Shown in pieces: positions 57,165 to 64,000 of a stretch of DNA of 64,000 nucleotides. Position numbers and translations under genes: made by a program. Numbering within the stretch: position 1 is the stretch's first letter; each line of letters starts with the position of its first letter. The notes beneath the pieces were generated by a model. The model saw only the letters and a program-made list of their open reading frames with translations, did no database searches and was not told the DNA's origin. This DNA comes from Massilia forsythiae (GTDB lineage Bacteria > Pseudomonadota > Gammaproteobacteria > Burkholderiales > Burkholderiaceae_D). The stretch is taken from positions 682,001-746,000 of the forward strand of contig NZ_CP051685.1 in assembly GCF_012849555.1 (NCBI RefSeq), in the 5' to 3' direction.

Positions 57165-57378
57165 ACAGGACTGGCCGCTTTGCTTACCGTTTTCAATGAT
57201 CACCGCGCAGCATAACATGACGCGCACACGGCCGTCCCCGTATGAGCCGGCATCCGTATATCCGCCGCCACGACCGCCGGCGCCGCGTTTCGCACCGCTC
57301 GTCGCAAGGCCGTGGAAAGCGCCGGCGGCCGCCGTTACAGTCACACCATCGCAACCCGACAAGCATGAGGAAAAGATC

Positions 57379-57684
57379 ATGAAAGACGCTTCGTTCCGCC
57401 AGCTCGGCGCCGCGCTGGAAGACCTCGCCCACGACATCATGCGCGCCTGCCGCCGCGCCGCGCGCACCATCGCCGTGCTGCCCTGGCCGGCGCTGGCGGC
57501 CTGCTGCGTGGCGCTGGCGCTGGTCATCAGCATCCTGCCGCTGGCGCTGTTCCTGTTCGTCGCCTTCATGGCCGTGAAACTGGTCGTCGGCGCCTTTTTC
57601 GTGGACGCCCGCCGCCGCCGCCGCGGCCTGCACCAGGGCAAGATGTACCGGCACGACGCGCGCGCCAGCCATGCCGATCGCTGA
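57379..57684 (+). CDS. Small two-span membrane protein preceding a LytS-type kinase
   Basis: A 101-residue protein with a helical N-terminus, two hydrophobic segments (about 33-54 and 53-72, possibly a hairpin: AVLPWPALAACCVALALVISILPLALFLFVAFMAVKLVVGAFF) and a basic C-terminus. GAGGAAAAG precedes the ATG. Its last codons overlap the histidine-kinase start by 14 nt, so it belongs to the same operon and may modulate or anchor the kinase; that is inferred. Confidence 0.7.
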   Translation: MKDASFRQLGAALEDLAHDIMRACRRAARTIAVLPWPALAACCVALALVISILPLALFLFVAFMAVKLVVGAFFVDARRRRRGLHQGKMYRHDARASHADR

Positions 57685-58579
57685 CATGCGCGCCAGCCAG
57701 CTCAACCGCGGCGTGGATTTCGTGCGCGACGCCGGCCGCGAGGCCGGCAAGCTGTGGTGGCGCTTCTTCGACTGGCTGGCCGTGGTCGAGTGGCGCCAGC
57801 TGTACCTCACCTGGCTGTTCGTGGGCGTGTTCTTCGTCCTGGTGAACACGCCCGAAGCCGGCTTCTGGTACATCTTCGTCTCGCTTGCCGTGAAAGTGCT
57901 GGCCGGCGGCAAGCGCAAGGCCGAGCTGCTGGCCAAGGAAGCCACGCTGCAGGCCAACGTGGCCACGCTGGAGCGCAGCCTGGCGGAAGCACGCATGGCC
58001 GCGCTGCAGGCCCAGGTCGAGCCGCACTTCCTGTTCAACACGCTGGCGCTGATCGGCCAGCTGATCGAGACCGATCCGCCCGAGGCGGCGCGCGTGCACG
58101 CCCACCTGATCGACTACCTGCGCTCGGCGCTGCCGCAACTGCGCGCGCGCGACGGCGGCACCCTCGGCAAGCAGGTCGAACTGTCGCGCGCCTATCTCGC
58201 CATCATGCAGGCACGCATGAAGGAAAGGCTGGCGGTGCGCTTCGAGGTGCCGGACTTCCTGGGCAGCGCGCCGTTCCCGCCGACCATGCTGCAGACGCTG
58301 ATCGAAAACGCCATCAAGCACGGCCTGGAGCCGAAGATCGCCGGCGGCACCGTCACCGTGCGCGCCTATGTGGTGCAAGCCGACCTGCACGTGCAAGTGT
58401 GCGACGACGGCGTCGGCATCGACACGCATGCCGGCGACGGCGTCGGCCTGGCCAACATCCGCGAACGCCTGCAGCTGCTGTACGGCACCCAGGCCGAACT
58501 CTCGATCGCCATGCCGCCCGGCGGCGGCGCCTGCGCCACCATCCGCCTGCCCTACCGGATGATGAAGGAGGCGCCATGA
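57671..58579 (+). CDS. LytS/YpdA-type sensor histidine kinase
   Basis: A 302-residue membrane kinase. Two hydrophobic segments (about 45-60 and 63-78) precede a short coiled coil and the His_kinase domain with phospho-acceptor in QAQVEPHFLFNTLALIGQL (about residues 112-130). The HATPase domain has LIENAIKHGLEPK, DDGVGI and GVGLANIRERL. A LytTR regulator overlaps by 4 nt and completes the pair. Starts at 57671 and 57686 are both possible. Confidence 0.92.
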   Translation: MPIADMRASQLNRGVDFVRDAGREAGKLWWRFFDWLAVVEWRQLYLTWLFVGVFFVLVNTPEAGFWYIFVSLAVKVLAGGKRKAELLAKEATLQANVATLERSLAEARMAALQAQVEPHFLFNTLALIGQLIETDPPEAARVHAHLIDYLRSALPQLRARDGGTLGKQVELSRAYLAIMQARMKERLAVRFEVPDFLGSAPFPPTMLQTLIENAIKHGLEPKIAGGTVTVRAYVVQADLHVQVCDDGVGIDTHAGDGVGLANIRERLQLLYGTQAELSIAMPPGGGACATIRLPYRMMKEAP

Positions 58580-59466
58580 TGCGCCTCGGAGCCGGTACCG
58601 GCAGCAGCGGCGCGCGTCCGGCCACCGCCCTGATCGCCGACGACGAGGCGCCGATGCGCGACCTGCTGCGTGCGCGCCTGCAGGCGGTGTGGCCGGAGCT
58701 GGCCATCGTGGCGGAAGCCGCCAACGGCGTGGAAGCGGTCGAGCTGGGCGAGCGCCACCGCCCCGACATCGCCTTCCTCGACATCCGCATGCCCGGCCTG
58801 TCCGGGATCGAGGCCGCGCGCCGGCTGTATCGCGACGCGCACATCGTGTTCGCCACGGCCTACGACCAGTATGCGCTGGACGCCTTCGAGCAGGGCGCCC
58901 TGGACTACCTGCTGAAACCGGTGTCGGCCGAGCGCCTGGCGACCACCTGCGCGCGCCTGCGCACGCGCATGCAGGCGGCGCCCGCCGCCAGGTCCGCCGC
59001 CGGCGCCGCCGTCGCCGCTGCGGCCGGCATGGCTTCCCCCGCATGCGCGCCGGACGACATCGGCGCGCAGCTGGCGCGGCTGGCCACGCTGCTGGAACGC
59101 GGCGGCCACGGCAACGCTCCCGGCGGCGCCGGCAAGCATGGCTACCTGCGCTGGATCCAGGCGCAAGTCGGCGCCAGCCTGCGCATGGTGAGCACGCGCG
59201 AAGTGCTGTTCTTCCAGTCCGACGAAAAGTACACGCGGGTGCAGACCGCGAGTTCGGAATTCCTGATCCGCAAGACCCTCAAGGAATTGCTGGACGAACT
59301 CGATCCGGACGAGTTCTGGCGCATCCACCGGTCCACGCTGGTGCGGGTCGATGCCATCGCCGAGGTCGTGCGCGACCTGCGCGGGCGCCAGCTGCTGCGC
59401 CTGCGCGGCAGCGCGCACGAGCTGGAAGTCAGCCGCAACCACGGTTACCTGTTCCAGCAGATGTGA
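58576..59466 (+). CDS. LytTR-family response regulator
   Basis: A 296-residue regulator with a receiver domain (about 17-130; phospho-acceptor Asp in DIAFLDIRMPGLSG), an Ala-rich linker (about 135-190) and a C-terminal LytTR DNA-binding domain (about 198-292: ALFF-type VLFFQSDEKYTRV, IRKTLKEL, FWRIHRSTLVRVD). Overlaps the LytS-type gene by ATGA. Targets unknown; no repeated LytTR sites were found upstream of its own operon. Confidence 0.93.
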   Translation: MMRLGAGTGSSGARPATALIADDEAPMRDLLRARLQAVWPELAIVAEAANGVEAVELGERHRPDIAFLDIRMPGLSGIEAARRLYRDAHIVFATAYDQYALDAFEQGALDYLLKPVSAERLATTCARLRTRMQAAPAARSAAGAAVAAAAGMASPACAPDDIGAQLARLATLLERGGHGNAPGGAGKHGYLRWIQAQVGASLRMVSTREVLFFQSDEKYTRVQTASSEFLIRKTLKELLDELDPDEFWRIHRSTLVRVDAIAEVVRDLRGRQLLRLRGSAHELEVSRNHGYLFQQM

Positions 59467-59543
59467 GGACGCAACGTAGTGCGATCGATAACGCGGCGCG
59501 GCGCTGGTAGGATAGGACATCGCCACCTACCCGAGGAGCCGCC

Positions 59544-59981
59544 ATGCCATCCATCGCCATCCCCTGCCTGCGCTACCGCGACGCGCCCGCCGCCATCGAC
59601 TGGCTGGCCGAAGCCTTCGGCTTCGAGTGCCAGGTGGCGGTGCCGGGCATCGACGGCGCCATCGCCCACGCCCAGCTGACGCTGCGTAGCGAAGCCGGCG
59701 ACGGCATGATCATGCTGGGTTCGGTCAGCAGCGAGGGAGAATACGGCCGCCTTCTGGCCCAGCCCGACGAGATCGGCGGACGCCAGACCCAGACCGTCTA
59801 TCTGCGCGTGCTGGATGCCGACCGCGTCTGCGAACGCGCGCGCGCGGCCGGCGCCGTCATCCTGGAAGAGCCGGCCGACACCGAGTTCGGCAGCCGGGGC
59901 TTCCTGTGCCGCGACCCCGAGGGACACGTGTGGAACGTGGGCACCTACGATCCGTGGCAGCCGGAGCGTTTGTTCGGCTAA
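59544..59981 (+). CDS. VOC-family (glyoxalase-fold) protein
   Basis: A 145-residue protein of the vicinal-oxygen-chelate fold. It begins MPSIAIPCLRYRDAPAAIDWLAEAFGF and ends with DTEFGSRGFLCRDPEGHVWNVGTYDPW, the standard first and last motifs. It resembles the PhnB-like and bleomycin-resistance-like groups rather than true glyoxalase I. GAGGAG ribosome-binding site. It stands alone after the LytTR operon. Substrate unknown. Confidence 0.88.
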   Translation: MPSIAIPCLRYRDAPAAIDWLAEAFGFECQVAVPGIDGAIAHAQLTLRSEAGDGMIMLGSVSSEGEYGRLLAQPDEIGGRQTQTVYLRVLDADRVCERARAAGAVILEEPADTEFGSRGFLCRDPEGHVWNVGTYDPWQPERLFG

Positions 59982-60001
59982 GAGAGAGAACGGATATACC
60001 C

Positions 60002-60030
60002 GTCGTCCCCGCGCAGGCGGGGACCCATGC
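60002..60030. repeat. REP-like palindrome, family A, locus 6 (single)
   Basis: GTCGTCCCCGCG and GCGGGGAC arms followed by CCATGC, 20 nt after the VOC gene stop and between convergent genes. Confidence 0.8.
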
Positions 60031-60084
60031 CGAGTTACTTGGACCGATCAATCGGTGCAGTTGCCACCGTGTCCAAAAAGAAGC

Positions 60085-60855
60085 TCAGCTGAACAAGCCC
60101 TCATCCGATCCGTCGCCATCGAAGAACCCGGAACCGCTGTCGCCACCATTGTCGAACAGGCTTTCCGACGCACCGCCGCCATCGTTGCCGGACGACTGGC
60201 CGACATCGCCCACGCCGGCCTGGTCGGCCAGCGAGCTGCCCGACTGGTCGCTGAACAGGTTATTGCCCTGGTCATCGCTGGACAGCAGGTGGTTGGCGCC
60301 GCCGCCGTTTTCATGATGGCCGCCGAACATGTTTTCCAGGCCCTGGAACAGGAAACCACCCGCCGCCACACCGGCCGCGGTGGCCGCGATCGTGCCCAGC
60401 GTGCCGCCGAAGCCGCCGCGCAGAAAGCTGGACGACGGCACCGGCTGCTGGTAGCCGGCCTGCGGATAACCGCCCTGCGGGTAGCCGCCTTGTTGCGGAT
60501 AGCCGCCCTGCGGCTGGTACGGCTGCTGGTCGCGCGGATAGTCGCGCCCGTACTGCTGCTCGCGCACCTCGGGACGCGCAGTGCCGCTGTTGCCCCACGA
60601 GTCCGCGTCGAGGAACTTGCCGCCGCCCTGCCCGCCCGATCGCAGCTGTTCCTGCAGCGCCGCGATCTGGCTCTTGGCATTGTTCAGTGCCTGGTCCAGC
60701 AGCAGCGCGCGCTGCACCAGCAGATAGGCGGCGTCCGGCTGCTGGGCCACCGCGCGCTGGATCAGCGCATCGGCTTCCGCATCCTTCTGGACGCCGTGCG
60801 CCTGGGTCAGCTGGCCCAGGAAAGTAGTCAACATCTGCGTATCTTGCTGGTTCAT
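60085..60855 (-). CDS. DUF2076 family protein
   Basis: A 256-residue protein. Residues 1-75 are helical (MNQQDTQMLTTFLGQLTQA, DAYLLVQRALLLDQALNNAKSQIAALQEQL). A Gly/Tyr/Pro/Gln-rich low-complexity stretch follows (about 110-145, repeated GGYPQ), then a Gly-rich hydrophobic segment (TLGTIAATAAGVAAGGFLFQGLENMFGG, about 157-184) and an acidic Ser/Gly/Asp tail. This layout is that of DUF2076 proteins of unknown function, often periplasmic-facing or envelope-associated. It stands alone. Confidence 0.85.
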   Translation of the reverse strand: MNQQDTQMLTTFLGQLTQAHGVQKDAEADALIQRAVAQQPDAAYLLVQRALLLDQALNNAKSQIAALQEQLRSGGQGGGKFLDADSWGNSGTARPEVREQQYGRDYPRDQQPYQPQGGYPQQGGYPQGGYPQAGYQQPVPSSSFLRGGFGGTLGTIAATAAGVAAGGFLFQGLENMFGGHHENGGGANHLLSSDDQGNNLFSDQSGSSLADQAGVGDVGQSSGNDGGGASESLFDNGGDSGSGFFDGDGSDEGLFS

Positions 60856-61020
60856 GGCCTTGCTCCTGTCTTGAATTGCGAATATGCCATCACATGTTGT
60901 GTGCACGGCTAAATTTTCAAGCCAGACAATGCCCGAATCGGCGCAGGTCGGTCGCACGGAAGATTGCTTGTCCCGGCGGCCCGGCGCTCCACCGCGCAGG
61001 CACGATACGTGCGCGCGATC

Positions 61021-61044
61021 TTGCGCTTACTGTTGCGCTTACTG
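61021..61044. repeat. Tandem 12-bp duplication at the cdd stop codon
   Basis: TTGCGCTTACTG occurs twice in a row. On the minus strand it duplicates CAGTAAGCGCAA, placing a second in-frame TAA 12 nt after the first. Confidence 0.8.
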
Positions 61045-61455
61045 CTGCGACGACTTGTGCAGGTCGCCGCCGACGAAGGCGTTCGGCAGTTGGGCGGCGG
61101 CGGTGGTGTCCATGCGGTCGCCCTTCAGGTCGGTCAGCACCACCGGCAATGCGCCGCCGCCCAGTTCCAGGATCACCTGGCGGCAGGCGCCGCACGGGGC
61201 GATCGGGCCGTCGGTGTCGCCGGTCACAGCCAGCGCCGTGAAGTCGCCCGGCTTGTAGCCGTGGGCGATGGCCGAGAAAAAGGCGGTGCGCTCGGCGCAG
61301 TTGCACAGGCCGTAGGAAGCGTTTTCCACGTTACAGCCGCGGAACACGCGGCCGTCCTTGCATTCCAGGGCGGCGCCGACCTTGAAGTTGGAGTATGGGG
61401 TGTAAGCCAGTTCGCGCGCGGCGCGGGCTTCGTCGATCAGGTGTTCGTAGCTCAT
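61039..61455 (-). CDS. cdd: Cytidine deaminase
   Basis: A 138-residue zinc enzyme deaminating cytidine and deoxycytidine. The zinc and catalytic motifs are CNVENASYGLCNCAERTAF (Cys and catalytic Glu) and PCGACRQVI (two Cys). It is of the short tetrameric class. The start at 61455 (MSYEHLIDEARAARELAYTPYSNFKVGAAL) matches the family; upstream in-frame codons lie in a REP element. It follows deoA on the same strand, with a REP pair and a tandem repeat between them. Confidence 0.95.
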   Translation of the reverse strand: MSYEHLIDEARAARELAYTPYSNFKVGAALECKDGRVFRGCNVENASYGLCNCAERTAFFSAIAHGYKPGDFTALAVTGDTDGPIAPCGACRQVILELGGGALPVVLTDLKGDRMDTTAAAQLPNAFVGGDLHKSSQQ

Positions 61456-61486
61456 GGGAGTTTCTATGAAAACACGGAAGAATACC

Positions 61487-61635
61487 GTCGTTCCCGCGAA
61501 GGCGGGAACCCATACATAGCAGCCACAGTCGTGATGCTTGCACCTCAGCTCCGCTATGTTCAGCATGGGTCCCCGCCTTCGCGGGGACGACGGCGGTGGC
61601 GCGGGCACGACGGCGGTGGCGCGGGGACGACGGTG
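61487..61635. repeat. Paired REP-like palindromes (family A, locus 7) with a tandem 20-mer array
   Basis: Left copy 61487-61515 (GTCGTTCCCGC variant), inverted right copy 61561-61592, then three steps of a 20-bp unit ending GACGACGGCGGTGG (61580-61599, 61600-61619, 61620-61635; one base change in the second, third incomplete). The unit begins inside the palindrome arm. Confidence 0.85.
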
Positions 61636-61650
61636 TGTCGCTGTTACTTC

Positions 61651-62973
61651 TTATGGCCGGATGGTCTTGTAGATCATCGGCTGCGCCGCCGGCGCTTCCT
61701 GGGCGATGCGGTACGCCGCCTGCACCTCGCGCACGGCGCGCTGGGCGGCGTCCTCGGTGCGCGCGTGCACCAGCGCCAGCGGCTGGCCCGGTTCGATGCG
61801 CGCGCCCAGTTCGACCAGGCCGGTCAGGCCGACGGCGAAGTCGATCGGGTCTTGCGGGCGGATGCGCCCGCCGCCCAGGCCGACCACCGCCAGGCCCAGG
61901 CCCCTGCAGTCGGTCGAATAGGCGTAGCCGGCCTCCAGCGCCGGCACCGGCACCACGATCGGCGCGCGCGCCAGGTGCGCATCCGGATTGTCGACCAGGT
62001 CGGCCGGGCCGCCCAGCGCCGTGACCATGCGCGCGAAGCGCTCGGCCGCCTCGCCCGAATCGAGCGCGTGCTGCAGTTTGGCATGCGCTTCGGCGTCGCT
62101 CGCGGCCAGGCCCGCGATCACCAGCATCTCGGCGCACAGCGCCATCGTGACTTCGTGCAGGCGCGCCGGGCGCGATCTGCCGGTCAGGTAATCGATCGCC
62201 ACGCGCACTTCGACCGCGTTGCCGGCCGCCGGGCACAGCGACTCGTTCATGCCGGTCAGGATGGCCGAAGTGCGGGTGCCGGCGCCGTTGCCGACGTGGA
62301 CGATCGATTCCGCCAATTCCACCGATTTCTCGTAGCTCGGCATGAAGGCGCCGCTGCCGGCTTTCACGTCCATGACCAGCGCGTCCAGGCCCGCCGCCAG
62401 CTTCTTCGACAGGATCGAGCCGGTGATCATGGCCACCGACTCCACGGTCGCCGTGGTGTCGCGGATGCTGTAGAAGCGCTTGTCGGCCGGCGCCAGCTGC
62501 GCGGTCTGGCCGATGATGGCGACGCCGACTTCCTTCACCACTTTCTTGAACAGTTCCGGGTCGGGGACGGTCGAGTAGCCCGGAATCGAGTCGAACTTGT
62601 CGAGCGTGCCGCCGGTGTGGCCCAGGCCGCGGCCCGAGATCATCGGCACGAAGCCGCCGCAGGCCGCGATCATCGGACCCAGCATCAGGGACACGACGTC
62701 GCCGACGCCACCGGTCGAGTGCTTGTCGACCACCGGGCCGGGCAGATTCAGCGACTTCCACTCCATGACCTGGCCGGAATCGCGCATCGCGAGCGTGAAC
62801 GCGACGCGTTCGTCCATCGTCATGTCGTTGAAGAACACGGCCATCGCCAGCGCCGCGATCTGGCCTTCGGTGACGCTGCCGTCGGGGATGCCGCGCACGA
62901 AGAACTGGATTTCTTCGGCGCTCAGGGTGCCGCCGTCACGCTTTTTGCGGACGATTTCTTGGGGGAGGAACAT
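61651..62973 (-). CDS. deoA: Thymidine phosphorylase
   Basis: A 440-residue enzyme cleaving thymidine and deoxyuridine to base and deoxyribose-1-phosphate. It shows the N-terminal helical domain ([22 protein letters not shown]), the family signature [20 protein letters not shown], phosphate-site [11 protein letters not shown] and the C-terminal domain. Released thymine or uracil can enter the PreTA pathway in this window. Same strand and probably same unit as cdd downstream and the ALDH-like gene upstream. Confidence 0.96.
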   Translation of the reverse strand: MFLPQEIVRKKRDGGTLSAEEIQFFVRGIPDGSVTEGQIAALAMAVFFNDMTMDERVAFTLAMRDSGQVMEWKSLNLPGPVVDKHSTGGVGDVVSLMLGPMIAACGGFVPMISGRGLGHTGGTLDKFDSIPGYSTVPDPELFKKVVKEVGVAIIGQTAQLAPADKRFYSIRDTTATVESVAMITGSILSKKLAAGLDALVMDVKAGSGAFMPSYEKSVELAESIVHVGNGAGTRTSAILTGMNESLCPAAGNAVEVRVAIDYLTGRSRPARLHEVTMALCAEMLVIAGLAASDAEAHAKLQHALDSGEAAERFARMVTALGGPADLVDNPDAHLARAPIVVPVPALEAGYAYSTDCRGLGLAVVGLGGGRIRPQDPIDFAVGLTGLVELGARIEPGQPLALVHARTEDAAQRAVREVQAAYRIAQEAPAAQPMIYKTIRP

Positions 62974-63114
62974 CGTATTTTTGGTCTCTCTACATTCAGA
63001 TAAACAATTAATTTGGCTATATTGGCGACGTCGGAAACGACGAAGGGCAAGCCGGGAATATCCACTTGCCCACCCTATCCGTCGTTGCTTCGACGGTTTC
63101 CCTACAGGCCTAAC

Positions 63115-63233
63115 GGAACCTCGAGAAACCGTAGCGAGCGGAAGGAGTGTTGTCCGAGAAGCGGAGCTGTACGCATGTACAGCGAGCATCACAGGACGAC
63201 AATCCGACGCGCAGTAGGTTTATCGAGGTTTCC
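63115..63233. repeat. MITE-like element with imperfect terminal inverted repeats
   Basis: A 119-bp segment bounded by GGAACCTCGAGAAACC (63115-63130) and GGTTTATCGAGGTTTCC (63217-63233), complementary apart from two differences. Inside is the palindrome GCTGTAC-GCAT-GTACAGC (63166-63183). The right end touches the stop codon of the ALDH-like gene. The 260-nt gap to deoA holds no gene. Confidence 0.6.
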
Positions 63234-64000
63234 TCAGGCGCCGTAGGGTATCCATACATTCTTGACTTGGCTCGCATGCTGCAGCACCGCGCGTCCGCAC
63301 GTCTGCCTGGCGTCGAACCAGTCGCGCCCCTTGGCGCCGCCGGTCCAGGTGCGCTTGAGCGACTCGGCCGACAGGCGCTCGACCTCGGCGCAGCCATCAA
63401 GCGAGCCGTCGTGGCGCCACACGGCGTCCACGTCGAAGTGCGTCGCCAGCGTGCGCGCCAGTTCGTCGGCCGAACCGGTGACGATGTTCAGCGCGCCGCC
63501 CGGCAGGTCGGAGGTGTCCAGCACCTGGTACAAATCGAGCGCGGACAGCGGGTGCATTTCCGACGGTACCGCCACCACACGGTTGCCCAGTGCCAGCGCC
63601 GGCGCCACCAGCGAGACGAAGCCCAGCAGCGGCTGTTCGTTCGGGCACACGATGCCGATCACGCCGACCGGCTCGTTCAGCGCCACGGTGATGCCGTGCA
63701 TCGGCGGCTGGTGCGCCTGGCCGTCGTACTTGTCGGCCCATGCGGCCCAGTAGAACAGGCGCTCGATCGATGCCTGCACTTCCTTGTCCGCGTCCTTCGC
63801 GCCGGTCTGCCGGGCGATGCGCGCCGCGAACTCGTCGGCGCGGATCGCCAGGTTCTCGGCCAGGTAGTACAGCACCTGGGCGCGGTTGTGCGCGGTCGCC
63901 CTGGCCCAGCCGGACGCCTTGTGCGCCGCTTCCACCGCGTTGCGGATGTCCTTGCGGCTGCCTTCGCCGATGTCGGCCAGGTAGCTGCCGTCGGCGCCGT
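63234..64000 (-). CDS. Aldehyde-dehydrogenase-like protein, C-terminal part (5' end outside window)
   Basis: The visible 254 codons contain an ALDH-superfamily NAD-binding region (NEPVGVIGIVCPNEQPLLGFVSLVAPALALGNRVVAVPSE, DLPGGALNIVTGS) preceded by IERLFYWAAWADKYDGQAH. After LARTLATHFDVDAVW the protein ends within about 65 residues (QVKNVWIPYGA), so most of the usual catalytic domain and its GQxC motif are absent. Such ALDH-like partners occur next to a full ALDH, deoC, deoA and cdd in deoxyribose breakdown clusters (family knowledge). The first coding base is beyond 64000. Confidence 0.85.
   Translation of the reverse strand, partial: GADGSYLADIGEGSRKDIRNAVEAAHKASGWARATAHNRAQVLYYLAENLAIRADEFAARIARQTGAKDADKEVQASIERLFYWAAWADKYDGQAHQPPMHGITVALNEPVGVIGIVCPNEQPLLGFVSLVAPALALGNRVVAVPSEMHPLSALDLYQVLDTSDLPGGALNIVTGSADELARTLATHFDVDAVWRHDGSLDGCAEVERLSAESLKRTWTGGAKGRDWFDARQTCGRAVLQHASQVKNVWIPYGA

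Noticed and set aside
53970-57215. A 1081-codon open frame on the plus strand
   Set aside because: It is antisense to the PAS-GAF histidine kinase and the outer-membrane protein. Composition is His/Gln/Arg-rich without any domain, as expected for shadow frames in GC-rich DNA.
63013-63246. A 77-codon plus-strand gene in the deoA-ALDH gap
   Set aside because: It runs through the inverted-repeat element, ends within the opposite ALDH gene and has no ribosome-binding site.

Overview
The window reads as chromosomal DNA of a GC-rich betaproteobacterium, most likely Oxalobacteraceae (Massilia, Janthinobacterium or Duganella type). The basis is the strong G/C bias at third codon positions, the rplU-rpmA-obgE-proB block divergent from ispB, the tRNA-Pro pair and the family resemblance of the proteins. 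The genus is an inference. No phage, plasmid, transposase gene, CRISPR array or rRNA was found.

Left part (1-10.7 kb): a minus-strand cassette of a HAD-UbiA fusion, a DprE1-like flavoenzyme and a DprE2-like SDR, which is the gene set for decaprenylphosphoryl-arabinose. It is followed by an internally deleted glyoxalase-fold remnant, a lipoprotein, proB, a small membrane protein, obgE, rpmA and rplU with a clear sigma70 promoter, then ispB, two identical tRNA-Pro(CGG) genes and a TerC protein.

Nitrate assimilation (10.7-21.2 kb, minus strand): nasT and nasS (nitrate sensing), then a sigma54 promoter, an RNA leader and the operon narK-nirB-nirD-FAD oxidoreductase-nasA. The leader carries three hairpins with the identical hexaloop AACGGC, followed by an intrinsic terminator whose 5' arm overlaps the third hairpin. 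This is the best-supported regulatory system in the window. Two very small genes follow at 21.5-21.9 kb.

Purine and ammonium section (22-34 kb): an S9 peptidase, a GNAT enzyme, an M20 peptidase, urate hydroxylase PuuD with a divergent LysR regulator, a fused OHCU decarboxylase-allantoate amidohydrolase, a Gfo/Idh/MocA oxidoreductase and amtB behind its own sigma54 promoter. Next come a VIT/von Willebrand/TPR protein and a convergent ECF sigma and anti-sigma-like pair (34-39 kb).

Pyrimidine section (39-52 kb): beta-ureidopropionase, dihydropyrimidinase, an NCS1 permease, PreA and PreT, methylmalonate (malonate) semialdehyde dehydrogenase and a beta-alanine:pyruvate-type transaminase. Together they form the complete reductive route from uracil or thymine to acyl-CoA. 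A MocR-type and a RutR-type regulator face it, and a RutR-box-like palindrome lies in the divergent region. Nucleoside salvage (cdd, deoA, part of an ALDH-like gene) lies at 61-64 kb. The common theme of the window is acquisition of nitrogen from nitrate, purines, pyrimidines and ammonium.

The rest (52-61 kb) holds a putative outer-membrane protein with a Met/His-rich N-terminus, a large hybrid histidine kinase, a LytS/LytTR two-component system, a VOC protein and a DUF2076 protein. Several families of short palindromic repeats are scattered between genes.
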